Positions 18,001-26,294 of a stretch of 64,000 nucleotides of DNA are shown piece after piece. Both the position numbers and the translations under genes were made by a program. Origin of the DNA: CBDCTM01 sp965222005 (GTDB lineage Bacteria > Bacteroidota > Bacteroidia > Chitinophagales > Saprospiraceae); NCBI GenBank assembly GCA_965222005.1, contig CBDCTM010000001.1, forward strand, positions 1 to 64,000, read 5' to 3'. Every line of letters begins with the position of its first letter. The first letter of the stretch is position 1. The notes beneath the pieces were generated by a model, which was given only the letters and a program-made list of their open reading frames with translations, was not told the origin of the DNA and did not search any database.

Positions 18001-18712
18001 CCACTGAAAATAAATTCATATGCTTTACCGAAACCCAAAAGGCTTCGACCATCTGGCCGGAAAGGGTACGGCCGCTGGCATCGGTAATAGTACCGGATAC
18101 CATGATTGGCAGTTTAACATTGCGTGTCTCAAAAAGCTGATCGATAGCAAAGAGCGCAGCTTTGGCATTAAGCGTATCAAAGATCGTTTCTACCAAAAGC
18201 AGATCAGCACCGCCATCTATCAATCCTCTGGCCTGGTCGTAATAGGCCTTTACCAAATCATCAAAGTGTACTGCGCGATAACCGGGGTCGTTGACATCTG
18301 GCGAAAGGGAGGCGGTTTTATTGGTAGGCCCCATAGCTCCGGCCACAAAACGCGGCTTGTCGGAAGTACTGGCAGCAATAGCTGCTTTCTTGGCTATTCT
18401 GGCCGATTCCAGGTTGATCTCATAAGCCAAAGCCTCCAAATTATAATCAGCCTGAGCGATGCTGGTAGCGCTGAAGGTGTTGGTTTCGATAATATCAGCC
18501 CCCGCCTCAAGATAGGCTTTGTGGATAGCTTCGATCACATCGGGTCGGGTGATGGAGAGCAGGTCATTATTGCCTTTCAACGCCTTGGAGTGATCATCAA
18601 ACCGCGCGCCACGAAAGTCTTTTTCTTCCAGTTTATATCGCTGGATCATGGTACCCATAGCTCCATCGATCACTAAAATCCGATTTTTGATAATATCATA
18701 AATATTGTGCAT
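15041..18712 (-). CDS. metH: Cobalamin-dependent methionine synthase
   Basis: 1223 aa, full length. Homocysteine domain (residues 1-320) opens with ILVIDGAMGTMIQRY and carries the zinc cysteines (GLNCALGA, GGCCGTTPDHI). Pterin domain (340-610) has FINIGERTNVTGSKKF and INVNMDEGLLDSK-type motifs. The B12 cap and Rossmann modules include the DxHxxG box in KGDVHDIGKNIVGVV, whose His is the lower cobalt ligand. The AdoMet activation domain ends the protein (RPAPGYPACPEH). Start is ATG 18712; a TACCTTTG box at 18744-18737 rules out the longer frame starting at 18739. The leader is then only about 20 nt, so there is no room for a riboswitch. Confidence 0.97.
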   Translation of the reverse strand: MHNIYDIIKNRILVIDGAMGTMIQRYKLEEKDFRGARFDDHSKALKGNNDLLSITRPDVIEAIHKAYLEAGADIIETNTFSATSIAQADYNLEALAYEINLESARIAKKAAIAASTSDKPRFVAGAMGPTNKTASLSPDVNDPGYRAVHFDDLVKAYYDQARGLIDGGADLLLVETIFDTLNAKAALFAIDQLFETRNVKLPIMVSGTITDASGRTLSGQMVEAFWVSVKHMNLFSVGLNCALGAVEMRPYLQDLSRIADICVSAYPNAGLPNEFGEYDQQAGEMKNYIRDFASSGLVNIIGGCCGTTPDHIRAMAEAVAGLPPRNIPELPRYTQLSGLEPLIIRPDSNFINIGERTNVTGSKKFARLIQAGDYAEALSVAQQQVDNGAQIIDVNMDEGLLDSKQAMVTFLNLLMAEPDIARVPIMIDSSKFDVIEAGLKCVQGKCVVNSISLKEGEEEFVRQATIVRRFGAAAVVMAFDEKGQADTIRRKVDICQRAYKILTKQVGFAPEDIIFDPNIFAVATGIEEHNEYAINFMEATRQIKASCPGAKVSGGVSNLSFSFRGNNAVREAMHSAFLYHAIKAGMDMGIVNAGMIEIYENIPKKLLKLVEDVLFNRSADATDALTNYAEQVKGGGRSIQQDLSWRNKSLEERIEHSLVKGITTFIEEDAESARLKYKSPIAVIEGPLMDGMNIVGDLFGAGKMFLPQVVKSARVMKKAVAYLESFLEASKKAGGVSKKGKILLATVKGDVHDIGKNIVGVVLACNNYEIHDMGVMVPADKILKKAKEIDADIIGLSGLITPSLDEMVHVAKEMTRRRFTIPLLIGGATTSRMHTAVKIEPQYKNAVIHVLDASRAVAVASTLLSADTNTSVDYIMNVKEEYERLRKSRADRKSHKKYLPLATARANKLQLDWTNYQPPKPVRTGILSFDNYSAEELIDYIDWTPFFSSWQLRGKYPAIFEDKAIGQEAKKLFDDAKKLLQDAIDQQWLQTRALIGLFPANTVQDDDIELYADDDRTEVITTLRHLRQQRQKAPGQPNYCLADFIAPKESGKADYIGAFAVTAGIGIKEQIKRFEAEQDDYSAILLKALADRLAEALAERMHERVRKEFWGYAPEESFNNERLIAENYKGIRPAPGYPACPEHSEKQKLFNLLQVEERIGIRLTESFAMYPAASVSGWYFSHPESQYFGLGEIGEDQISDYARRKSMEKQETERWLASVLNYK

Positions 18713-18736
18713 TGTATCTTTGTTGATATTAGCTTG

Positions 18737-18744
18737 CAAAGGTA
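18737..18744 (-). promoter_or_regulatory. TACCTTTG -7 box of metH
   Basis: Perfect match to the Bacteroidota TAnnTTTG consensus on the minus strand, 24 bases before the metH ATG. It decides the metH start codon. Confidence 0.6.
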
Positions 18745-18831
18745 ATGAATCAAGATACTCTTGTGGGATTAAAACGAAAAATTCATGTTTTAGTAATGGC
18801 CAATTAATAAGTTATTGATTTGGGATTGAGA

Positions 18832-18908
18832 TTTTGTCGTCAGGCGAGGCATTTTTTGAGCGAATAGCGAGCTATTTAAGCAAAAAATAACGAAGTATGG
18901 CGGCAAAA
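18832..18908. repeat. Imperfect ~37-nt-arm inverted repeat, relative of the 168-bp element core
   Basis: The arms match at TTTTG, CG, ATTTTTTG/CAAAAAAT and AATAGC/GCTATT around a GA centre. Read on the minus strand, its TACTTCGTTATTTTT, the ATAGC...GCTAT centre and the CTCAAAAAATGCCTCGCC segment line up with TACTTCATTATTTTT, CATAGC...GCTATG and CTCAAAAAAAGGCTTCGCC inside the 20866-21033 and 38060-38227 repeats. It lies in the 385-bp gap between divergent metH and the cys operon, which otherwise holds only promoters and the next hairpin. Confidence 0.65.
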
Positions 18909-18990
18909 GATCAGAGACAAATCGTGAAGTTATTATTTGATCATTACTTAGTTAAAGAAACATATCGTGAATCAATTCTCCTATTTCAAA

Positions 18991-19024
18991 ACATATCACA
19001 AAAGGCCGTCCTTTTGTGATATGT
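18991..19024. repeat. Perfect 15-bp stem hairpin upstream of the cys operon
   Basis: ACATATCACAAAAGG (18991-19005), loop CCGT, then CCTTTTGTGATATGT (19010-19024). It lies 74 bp before the DUF2061 start. No T tract follows. A regulator-binding palindrome or attenuator of the sulfate-activation genes would fit. Confidence 0.75.
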
Positions 19025-19097
19025 CCGTTTATGCCGTGGTGATGTTTGTTAAAATGAAAGCAAAAGAAGACCTTTGCGGCTCAAATTTTTTACTTTG

Positions 19098-19346
19098 ATG
19101 GCTCACGAATCACACTTTCGTAGTGTTATAAAAACAATTACCTGGCGGGTAGTAGCATCCATTACTACTTTTTCTTTGGCTTACTTCATTTTTAGCCAAT
19201 CTAACTGTGACGATGTACTTCGAAAATCTTCTCTCGTTGCCGGATTAGAAATGATTTTGAAGTTGGCTTTTTATTATCTGCATGAACGAGCATGGCAAAA
19301 AGTACCTCTTGGTGTGATTCGTGGCTTATTCTCGTCCAAAAAATAG
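19098..19346 (+). CDS. DUF2061 small membrane protein
   Basis: 82 aa. Contains ITWRVVASITTFSLAYFIF, the typical DUF2061 start of the first membrane helix, and a second helix around LVAGLEMILKLAFYYLHERAW. DUF2061 is often found beside or fused to sulfate-activation proteins, and here it directly precedes cysC. Function unproven. Start is ATG 19098, since the longer frame begins at a non-ATG codon with no conserved residues. Confidence 0.8.
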   Translation: MAHESHFRSVIKTITWRVVASITTFSLAYFIFSQSNCDDVLRKSSLVAGLEMILKLAFYYLHERAWQKVPLGVIRGLFSSKK

Positions 19347-19357
19347 TTATTACTCCT

Positions 19358-19954
19358 TTGGAAAAACACATCCATCCGATATTCGACCGGCTAATCAGGC
19401 GTGCTGAACGGGAGGCCCGCTTGAAGCAGCAAAGCAAAGTGCTTTGGCTCACCGGCCTGTCTGGTTCAGGTAAGAGTACTATAGCACAAGGGCTGGAGCG
19501 GCTATTGTTTGACAAAGGATACTTTGCGCAGGTATTAGATGGCGATAATATCCGTGGCGGAATCAACAATAATCTGGGATTTAGCTTAGCGGATCGGCAA
19601 GAAAATATCCGTCGGATTGCGGAAGTGGCTAAGCTTTATCTCCATAGTGGCATTATCTCTATCAACTCCTTTATCAGCCCAACGATAGCTATCCGCCAAC
19701 AGGCACGCGATATCATTGGTGCGCAAGACTTTATTGAAGTGTACATCAATGCCCCGCTCGATGTTTGCGAATCGCGGGATGTAAAGGGCTTGTATAAAAA
19801 GGCCAGAAAAGGCGAAATTCGCAACTTTACAGGCCTTGATGCTCCTTATGAAGCACCATTGGCCCCTGATATTGAAATACATACCGATTTACTCAGCGTA
19901 GAGCAAGCGGTAGCTCAACTCTTTGATTTTATTGAACCACTCATAAAACATTAA
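19358..19954 (+). CDS. cysC: Adenylylsulfate (APS) kinase
   Basis: 198 aa from a TTG start. P-loop WLTGLSGSGKSTIAQ near residue 30, QVLDGDNIRGGINNNLGF (APS-binding), and FIEVYINAPLDVCESRDVKGLY, all APS-kinase hallmarks. It phosphorylates APS to PAPS, the sulfate donor for sulfotransferases. TTG 19358 gives a family-like start (EKHIHPIFDRL) 11 nt after the DUF2061 stop; an ATG at 19292 would overlap DUF2061 by 55 nt and add 22 unconserved residues. No PAPS reductase or sulfite reductase gene is nearby. Confidence 0.92.
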   Translation: MEKHIHPIFDRLIRRAEREARLKQQSKVLWLTGLSGSGKSTIAQGLERLLFDKGYFAQVLDGDNIRGGINNNLGFSLADRQENIRRIAEVAKLYLHSGIISINSFISPTIAIRQQARDIIGAQDFIEVYINAPLDVCESRDVKGLYKKARKGEIRNFTGLDAPYEAPLAPDIEIHTDLLSVEQAVAQLFDFIEPLIKH

Positions 19955-19967
19955 CCACATAATACAT

Positions 19968-20870
19968 ATGTCTTACCACATTAATCATATCAAAGAACTG
20001 GAATCGGAGTCGATCTATATCATGCGGGAAGTAGCGGCGCAGTTCGAAAACCCGGTGCTGATGTTTTCTGGTGGAAAGGATAGCATTCTTATGGTTCGTT
20101 TAGCTCAAAAGGCGTTTTACCCCGCCCGCATTCCTTTTCCTTTGCTGCATATTGATACAGGACACAATTTTCCTGAAACCATTGTGTTTCGGGATCGTCT
20201 AGTAGAAAAATTAGGTGCTCGGCTAATCGTTGGTTCGGTACAGCAGGCTATTGATAAAGGATTGGTAGTTGAAGAAAAAGGGTTCAACGCCAGTCGCAAT
20301 GCGCTCCAAACGGCTGTGCTGCTGGAAAGCCTGGAGCGGGGCAAATTTGATGCTGCGCTGGGGGGTGCCCGCCGCGATGAGGAAAAAGCGCGAGCCAAGG
20401 AGCGCTTCTTTTCGCATCGCGACGAATTTGGCCAGTGGGATCCAAAAAACCAGCGACCGGAGTTGTGGAATTTGTTTAATGGCAAAAAACATTTTGGCGA
20501 ACATTTTCGCGTATTTCCACTCAGCAATTGGACGGAGCTGGATGTTTGGCAGTATTTGGCGTATGAGCAGGTGGAGTTGCCAAGTCTTTATTTTGCACAC
20601 CAAAGATCCTGCTTTTGGCGGGATGGAGTACTGCTGGCCGATTCTGATTTTATCCAAAAGAAACCGGAAGAAGTACCGGAAAACATGTTTGTGCGTTGCC
20701 GTACAATCGGTGATATGACTTGCACAGGTGTAACGCCTTCCAAAGCCAATACAGTAGAGATGATAATCGAGGAGATAGCTACTACCCGTATCACCGAGCG
20801 CGGTGGCCGAGCCGATGATAAACGGTCGGAAACTTCCATGGAGGACCGAAAGAAAGGAGGGTATTTTTAG
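19968..20870 (+). CDS. cysD: Sulfate adenylyltransferase subunit 2
   Basis: 300 aa, family length. PP-loop ATP pyrophosphatase motif PVLMFSGGKDSILMVRLA near residue 30, then PLLHIDTGHNFPETI and ALGGARRDEEKARAKER, and the conserved C-terminal KKGGYF. With CysN it makes APS from ATP and sulfate. It is 13 nt after cysC. Its TAG stop lies within the first bases of a 168-bp repeat that separates it from cysN. Confidence 0.95.
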   Translation: MSYHINHIKELESESIYIMREVAAQFENPVLMFSGGKDSILMVRLAQKAFYPARIPFPLLHIDTGHNFPETIVFRDRLVEKLGARLIVGSVQQAIDKGLVVEEKGFNASRNALQTAVLLESLERGKFDAALGGARRDEEKARAKERFFSHRDEFGQWDPKNQRPELWNLFNGKKHFGEHFRVFPLSNWTELDVWQYLAYEQVELPSLYFAHQRSCFWRDGVLLADSDFIQKKPEEVPENMFVRCRTIGDMTCTGVTPSKANTVEMIIEEIATTRITERGGRADDKRSETSMEDRKKGGYF

Positions 20871-21033
20871 AACGTGTTTGGAATTCACCCTTCGGTGCAT
20901 TAGTGCAAAATTTAATTCTGTACTTCATTATTTTTCATCGCCATAGCGTGGGCTATGCCTCAAAAAAAGGCTTCGCCCAAAATTAAATTTTACTACTACT
21001 GCTTCCAAAAGCAAATTCCAAACACGCTCTTAA
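20866..21033. repeat. 168-bp structured dispersed repeat, copy A (between cysD and cysN)
   Basis: Same length and about 95% identical to 38060-38227. The ends are inverted: TTTAGAACGTGTTTGGAATT on the left and AAATTCCAAACACGCTCTTAA-like sequence on the right (21013-21033). Nested inside are AAAATTTAAT/ATTAAATTTT and a CATAGC...GCTATG centre, so the whole unit can fold into one long hairpin. No ORF. It fits a MITE-like or large REP-like element and forms most of the cysD-cysN intergenic RNA. Confidence 0.85.
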
Positions 21034-21071
21034 TTATACCCGCTTATTTACTGATATCAACCTTAACATCA

Positions 21072-22331
21072 ATGGAGCATTTAACACATACAGAACTTCT
21101 CCGTTTCACTACTGCCGGCAGTGTTGATGACGGCAAATCTACCCTTATTGGTCGCTTGCTTTACGATAGCAAGTCCATATTTCAGGATCAGTATGAGGCA
21201 ATAGAGGCCAGCAGTTTGCGGCGTGGCGAATCAGAGGTCAATCTTGCACTACTCACAGATGGCTTGCGTGCCGAGCGCGAGCAAGGTATCACCATTGATG
21301 TAGCTTATCGATATTTCGCTACGCCAAAGCGCAAATTCATCATCGCCGATACCCCCGGCCACATTCAATACACCCGCAATATGGTTACCGGGGCTAGCAC
21401 AGCCAATGTAGCACTAATTTTAATCGATGCGCGAAATGGTGTGGTGGAGCAAACCCGCCGCCATGCTATTATTGCCTCACTTCTACAAATTCCGCATTTG
21501 GTGGTTTGTGTCAACAAAATGGATCTGGTGGATTACAGCGAGGAACGTTTTGAGGCAATCAAAGAAGATTTCCAAAGCTGGGGCTCAAAGCTTGACATCC
21601 GCGATCTGCATTTTATCCCTATATCGGCCCTGGAAGGCGATAATGTAGTGGGAAAAAGTGTAAATATGCCCTGGTTTGGCGGCACTACCCTACTCTATTT
21701 TCTGGAAAATGTCCATATCGGGAGTGATCACAACCTGATTGATTGTCGCTTTCCGGTGCAATATGTTATCCGTCCTAATACAAACGAATTCCACGACTAC
21801 CGGGGCTATTCCGGGCGTGTCGCGGGTGGTGTGTTCAAAAAAGGAGATAAGGTCATGCTACTCCCATCTGGTTTTAGTAGCAGCATCAGTCGGATTGATA
21901 CAATAAATGGTGAGGTAGGAGAGGCTTTTCCGCCCATGTCGGTAAGTATGCTACTGGAAGACGATCTCGATTTGAGCCGCGGGGATATGATTGTACGGGA
22001 AAATAACCAGCCAGACGTTGGCCAGGATCTGGAAGTAATGGTTTGCTGGTTTAATGAAAGCCCCGTTCAGCTGCGAGGCAAATATACCCTGCTGCATACA
22101 ACCAAAGAGGTTCGCTGCATTGTCAAGGAGATTCGTTACAAAATGGATATCAATAGCCTACACCGTAATCTTGACGACAAACAGATCGGCATGAATGATA
22201 TCGCCCGGCTTGTCATTCGTACCACTCAACCGCTTTTTTACGATAGCTATCGCAAAAACCGGATTACCGGAAGCCTGATCCTGGTGGACGAAGGAACGAA
22301 TGAAACAGTGGGCGCGGGGATGATTATTTGA
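21072..22331 (+). CDS. cysN: Sulfate adenylyltransferase subunit 1 (GTPase)
   Basis: 419 aa from ATG 21072. Translation-factor GTPase motifs: TTAGSVDDGKSTLIGRLL (P-loop), REQGITIDVAYRYF (switch), DTPGHIQYTRNM and VNKMDLVD; then two beta-barrel domains. It drives APS formation by CysD with GTP hydrolysis. It lacks a C-terminal CysC domain, in line with a separate cysC. The longer frame's first 39 codons come from the 168-bp repeat and are not real coding sequence. Confidence 0.95.
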   Translation: MEHLTHTELLRFTTAGSVDDGKSTLIGRLLYDSKSIFQDQYEAIEASSLRRGESEVNLALLTDGLRAEREQGITIDVAYRYFATPKRKFIIADTPGHIQYTRNMVTGASTANVALILIDARNGVVEQTRRHAIIASLLQIPHLVVCVNKMDLVDYSEERFEAIKEDFQSWGSKLDIRDLHFIPISALEGDNVVGKSVNMPWFGGTTLLYFLENVHIGSDHNLIDCRFPVQYVIRPNTNEFHDYRGYSGRVAGGVFKKGDKVMLLPSGFSSSISRIDTINGEVGEAFPPMSVSMLLEDDLDLSRGDMIVRENNQPDVGQDLEVMVCWFNESPVQLRGKYTLLHTTKEVRCIVKEIRYKMDINSLHRNLDDKQIGMNDIARLVIRTTQPLFYDSYRKNRITGSLILVDEGTNETVGAGMII

Positions 22332-22337
22332 TAATTC

Positions 22338-24131
22338 CTAAAAATCCATCGGCCAACGGGCAAAGTTGATTCGCAGGCCGCCACCAAAATACTGGCTGTT
22401 GACAGATATCCTCTCCATTTTGTTGTTCCGATAGAAGTATTGCAGATCAAGATACATGTTATGAAAAAACTGGTAGCTGACGTCCAGCCCGAGTATTATC
22501 AATTCATTTTCTATCCCCTGCCCTATTTCATGCTCAAACTCCTGTGGCCGGTTGTTGTAAGATAGCAGTAGATTGTTGCCCCAATTCATCTGATCTGCAT
22601 CCGACCCATGACGGGCAGTAATGAGGCGGCCTTCCAAAAGCAATCTTTTGCCCGCTTGATAGCGCAGTTTGAATAGCAGCTCCCGAAAATTGGTGCCCAA
22701 CGGATGGGCCAAGGGCTGGTTGTAATGTGTATAATTGGCTGTGCTGTCGAAATGCATATAGGTATATGGACGAACGCTGTTGAGTTCGACCTGACCATCC
22801 AGATGGTCGATGCCGAACATGTCAATGTATTTGGCACCCATTTGTATCCCAAATTTATTGGCCCACCAGCCGCGCCGCTCTACAATCAGCTCTTTGAACT
22901 TAAACTCGTCCAGCAAAAACTGGCCATAAAGCTGGAAGTGCCTGAGCAAATTCCACTTCACATCCAGCCCAACCAATACATTGTCAGGGCTTTCCAGGCT
23001 TTGCTCTACCATGCGGTACAAGATGATCGGATTGAGGTATTGCAACTCAAAATGATCTTCTCTGCTATATATAATTGCCTCGTAAATACCAATGTTAAAA
23101 TTGGTTGTAGGGCGAAAGCTGAGGTAATGTGCTGCCATATATTTGCGGGGCAGCAAGTCGTCATTTCGGGGGTCATTGGAGCTAATTGTTGTCAGTTCGG
23201 CAAAGATGTTTTGATAGTGCAGCTTCCAGATACGAGTATTGAGTTTTAGATAAAAATAGTTGTTTGAAAAATCTGAAAGCAGCAAGCTACGATCACCATT
23301 GCCAATAAAGTTGCGCCCGTGGCCGATCTGTAGCCCTACATGTTTGCTGATGTTGAAGCCTGCATAGCCTTGTGCGTTGAGAAAATCGTAGCCATTTTCG
23401 ATGTCAAAAATTTCACTTTTATAACTTTTGTATAGCCCATATCCAGGAATTGCAAAATTGTGGTTGATGTACGCTTCCACATATTCCGGAAAGCCCGCCT
23501 GCGATTCCAGTATGCTCGCATGAAAAAAGATGCGATCATCGATACCACCCCGCAATTCCACACCGCGCTGGTTGGCAAATACCAGTTGCGAATGCCCGGC
23601 TTCTTTAGCTAGTTGGAAATTGATTATCGGATTGAGGCGCATGAAAAAATCTTTGCGATCCAGCTCGAAGAAATTCGCCGGCGTTTTGTAAAAGTATTTC
23701 AGGATTGGGTTTTCGCGCAAGATGTAGTAATCGCTTTTCAGACTTGCCCGGGCTTGCGATTCCTCAATGGTGTAAAAGGTTTGGGTACTATCCACATACA
23801 CCTTTCGGAAGGCGAGTTCATTCTTACCGGCCAGGGTTGTGGCATAGTCTGACTGACTCAGCCACTCATTGTTATCTTTGAAAATATAGTACAAATCCCG
23901 CCGATCCTTTACGCTTACCGCATGCGCAGACGTGTCAACGTTAATGGCATATCGAACTGCATCTCCACGATTGTAATACTTGAGTGATGCATGAAAGGTT
24001 GGTTGCAATCCGGTTTTTACCTCCAATCGATCAAGGATATGGTAAGCAGGATTGCCCAGTGGAAGTCCCGTTCCCTGAGCCAATAAGCAAATTGGCAAAA
24101 AACATGTCAAAGTAGCTATATGCGATTTCAT
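22338..24131 (-). CDS. Outer-membrane beta-barrel, Wzi / gliding protein RemB-like
   Basis: 597 aa. Signal peptide MKSHIATLTCFLPICLLAQ, then LPLGNPAYHILDRLEVKTG and repeated aromatic-ending strands; QIGHGRNFIGNGDRSLLLSD followed by NNYFYLKLNTRIWKLHYQNI cut short here is the most conserved part of the RemB/Wzi-like family in Bacteroidota. Capsule-anchoring (Wzi) and gliding (RemB) roles are both known for relatives. Met7 (24131) is preferred to Met1 (24149) because it starts the signal peptide cleanly. It converges with cysN (6-bp gap). Confidence 0.72.
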   Translation of the reverse strand: MKSHIATLTCFLPICLLAQGTGLPLGNPAYHILDRLEVKTGLQPTFHASLKYYNRGDAVRYAINVDTSAHAVSVKDRRDLYYIFKDNNEWLSQSDYATTLAGKNELAFRKVYVDSTQTFYTIEESQARASLKSDYYILRENPILKYFYKTPANFFELDRKDFFMRLNPIINFQLAKEAGHSQLVFANQRGVELRGGIDDRIFFHASILESQAGFPEYVEAYINHNFAIPGYGLYKSYKSEIFDIENGYDFLNAQGYAGFNISKHVGLQIGHGRNFIGNGDRSLLLSDFSNNYFYLKLNTRIWKLHYQNIFAELTTISSNDPRNDDLLPRKYMAAHYLSFRPTTNFNIGIYEAIIYSREDHFELQYLNPIILYRMVEQSLESPDNVLVGLDVKWNLLRHFQLYGQFLLDEFKFKELIVERRGWWANKFGIQMGAKYIDMFGIDHLDGQVELNSVRPYTYMHFDSTANYTHYNQPLAHPLGTNFRELLFKLRYQAGKRLLLEGRLITARHGSDADQMNWGNNLLLSYNNRPQEFEHEIGQGIENELIILGLDVSYQFFHNMYLDLQYFYRNNKMERISVNSQYFGGGLRINFARWPMDF

Positions 24132-24163
24132 CGTCAACTTTTTGTCCATACAATTTATGACAG

Positions 24164-24171
24164 CAAAGTTA
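24164..24171 (-). promoter_or_regulatory. TAACTTTG -7 box of the Wzi/RemB-like gene
   Basis: TAACTTTG on the minus strand, 33 bases before ATG 24131; matches the TAnnTTTG consensus. Confidence 0.45.
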
Positions 24172-24197
24172 TCAATAAATCACATTCACATAATCAC

Positions 24198-24224
24198 AAA
24201 AAAGGTCGGCATTTCAGCCGACCT
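24198..24224 (-). terminator. Rho-independent terminator of the DUF6089-like gene
   Basis: On the minus strand AGGTCGGC and GCCGACCT form an 8-bp stem with a 6-nt loop, followed directly by six T. It lies 44 nt after the stop of the barrel gene at 24268. Confidence 0.85.
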
Positions 24225-24267
24225 GCAAGAACTATGAAAAAAATTATCAGCCATTTGTTGTTGGTTC

Positions 24268-25137
24268 CTAAAATGTGGGGCAGCCAATATTTTTGCCCTT
24301 CTTTCCACTTGCCAGGCCATTGTCCACCCTATAAAAACTATACGAAATGCTAAGTCCTGCAATTCCGTACCAATCCTTCGCTTCCGGATTGCCGCGCTGG
24401 GTATCCGTTGCAAGCAATACGGGTTCGGCACCCAGATATTCGCCAGTTCGATTAGCCAGCTGCGCCGCCAAATCGCCATTGGCACGAGCCAAATCATTGT
24501 AATTAACATAGCTGGTACTCACATCATCAATGTAATCGGTAAACGTCTTGCGAAGCCCCGCTTCCACACCTATGTTCAATCGCGCGCTGATCGCCATTTT
24601 GATGCCCACTCCAAAAGGAAGTGCAAATTGGGTAAGCTCATAGGGCGCAGGGCGGCCATCCATCCCCTGCCCTTCTGTGCCAAGCGGCTGCAATTCGATA
24701 AGTTGGCCATTGAAGTTGGTTTCCGGCTTGAAATGGAACAGCGCCAATCCGCCAAAAATGTAGGGCGATACTCTTTTGCCACCCAGCATTGGATCAAATC
24801 CCAGGGGATGGAACTCTCCAACGACTCCGATCTCGACAAGTCTTGATTGAAAGCTCAAATTGCGCTGTCGCAGGTTTTCATCTGTTGCATTGGCATCGCT
24901 ACCGGATAGCTTTCCGAAACTAAAGCTAAGACGAGCCGCTACATTTCGACTGACATTGTAGCGGCCAAATAATCCCAATGTCGGATGAAATTGGTCTTTG
25001 CTAAGTCCGGAATTAGGGACAGATAAATCACCGCGATAAGCTGAGGTTCCGAAAAACAAGCCAAATTCAGTGCTTTGTGCTTGAAGGAGAGGCAGTAGCA
25101 GCAAGGCTATTGCAGAGGTGAGCAGAATACGCTTCAT
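24268..25137 (-). CDS. Outer-membrane beta-barrel protein (DUF6089-like)
   Basis: 289 aa with signal peptide MKRILLTSAIALLLLPLLQAQ. EFGLFFGTSAYRGDL and SPYIFGGLALFHFKP are typical of the DUF6089/OmpA-barrel-like small porins of Bacteroidota; alternating hydrophobic strands run to the C-terminus (YGIAGLSISYSFYRV). Single gene with its own terminator. Function unknown; probably structural or a small pore. Confidence 0.75.
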   Translation of the reverse strand: MKRILLTSAIALLLLPLLQAQSTEFGLFFGTSAYRGDLSVPNSGLSKDQFHPTLGLFGRYNVSRNVAARLSFSFGKLSGSDANATDENLRQRNLSFQSRLVEIGVVGEFHPLGFDPMLGGKRVSPYIFGGLALFHFKPETNFNGQLIELQPLGTEGQGMDGRPAPYELTQFALPFGVGIKMAISARLNIGVEAGLRKTFTDYIDDVSTSYVNYNDLARANGDLAAQLANRTGEYLGAEPVLLATDTQRGNPEAKDWYGIAGLSISYSFYRVDNGLASGKKGKNIGCPTF

Positions 25138-25286
25138 GGGTACGTCGCTTTTGTTGATACATTAATAGAATTACTGTAAAGCGTATTCTTATTCGGTAGG
25201 GTTTGCGTTTGATGTTGAATAAACGAATGGCCGGGAACCAGATTGCGTATGAGAAGTTAAATTTGTGTCTGTGTAAAAATAATTTA

Positions 25287-25319
25287 GGCAATCTGACGGC
25301 TGGCAGCTATCGGATTGCC
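25287..25319 (-). terminator. Possible terminator after the Crp-family gene
   Basis: GGCAATC (25287-25293) and GATTGCC (25313-25319) pair. On the minus strand the stem is followed by TAAATTATTTTT, a weak T-rich tail, 27 nt after the crp-type stop. Confidence 0.4.
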
Positions 25320-25346
25320 CTTTAGTACTTGCAGACAAATGACCAA

Positions 25347-26030
25347 TCAAGCAAGACGTGTCAGATCGCGAATCAAAATGCTACGTCTGTTGAAGTGAAT
25401 CAAATTGAGTTTTTTAAGTTCGTTGAGTACTGAGGTAACGGTTTGGCGCGAAGTGCCGGTAATGTTGGCAATGTCCTGCTGGGTAAGAGAATGTTTGACC
25501 AGCAACTCATCGATGCCAATTTTTTTGCCGCGCTTACGTGCTGCATCCTTCAGGTAATCAACAATCCGGGTACGGGCATCCTTAAAAACCAGCCCTTCCA
25601 AACGGCGCTCAGTCTTCCTCAATCGATCACCGACCAGATTCAGTATTTTATTGGCCAGCTGAAAATTGGCGCGCATCAGCCGTTTGAAATCTGCTGCACT
25701 CAAGGCAAAATAATGTACCTCTTCATTCATCGCCTGTGCAAAATCAGGTCGCTTCTCCTCCCCTACTACACATAGCTCTCCGAACATTGCCATAGGATGC
25801 AAAATAGCTTTGATCACCTCTTTGCCGTCATGAGAATGGGTACCAATTTTCACTACCCCTTTTGCCAGAAAATAGAGGGCATCCGAAGGGTCGTCTATCT
25901 GATAGATATAGCTGTGCTTGGGCCGCCTTTTAAATTCAACCATTTGTATAAGCTGCTGTTTTTCAAAGGGCGTCAACACATCAAATAGGGGGAATTGCTC
26001 CAGAAAAGTCGTTTTTGCATTTACATCCAT
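25347..26030 (-). CDS. Crp/Fnr-family transcription regulator
   Basis: 227 aa. Cyclic-nucleotide-binding-like beta-roll (residues 10-130, with AMFGELCVVGEEKRPDFA) and a C-terminal helix-turn-helix (HSLTQQDIANITGTSRQTVTSVLNELKK, split: TQQDIANITG and TSRQTVTSVLNELKK). No cluster of cysteines for an iron-sulfur centre, so not a classical Fnr. Regulon unknown; it is a single gene with a long upstream gap. Confidence 0.87.
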   Translation of the reverse strand: MDVNAKTTFLEQFPLFDVLTPFEKQQLIQMVEFKRRPKHSYIYQIDDPSDALYFLAKGVVKIGTHSHDGKEVIKAILHPMAMFGELCVVGEEKRPDFAQAMNEEVHYFALSAADFKRLMRANFQLANKILNLVGDRLRKTERRLEGLVFKDARTRIVDYLKDAARKRGKKIGIDELLVKHSLTQQDIANITGTSRQTVTSVLNELKKLNLIHFNRRSILIRDLTRLA

Positions 26031-26294
26031 GATTTCTTTGTTTTAATGGCTATAGTCCTCTAAGCCGAAATTTGTGAATCTTGACTTGGAAGATTAATTA
26101 TATGTCAGATTTTGTTGCGAGTGGACAAATATATTGACACCATTTTTCAGTCTCTCCCCTAGTGCCTCTGCCAATTTTTTTCAAAAAATTTTGCGGCACT
26201 CCAGATTAGCCATTTTTTATTGGGCAGTAAGCGCCCTCATCGCTGGATCATTGCGAAAAGCAGCGCGGGCACAAATTCTAACGAAAAAGCAAGT

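Noticed and set aside
18020..18676. 218-codon plus-strand open frame
   Set aside because: Antisense to metH, whose domains are complete and certain; no independent motif.
18713..18745. SAM or cobalamin riboswitch before metH
   Set aside because: The promoter box lies 24 bases before the ATG, leaving no room for a riboswitch.
20223..20900. 225-codon minus-strand open frame
   Set aside because: Antisense to cysD and running into the 168-bp repeat.
20955..21071. 39-residue N-terminal extension of CysN
   Set aside because: These codons lie in the 168-bp repeat and its flank; the family start (MEHLTHTELLRF) is at 21072.
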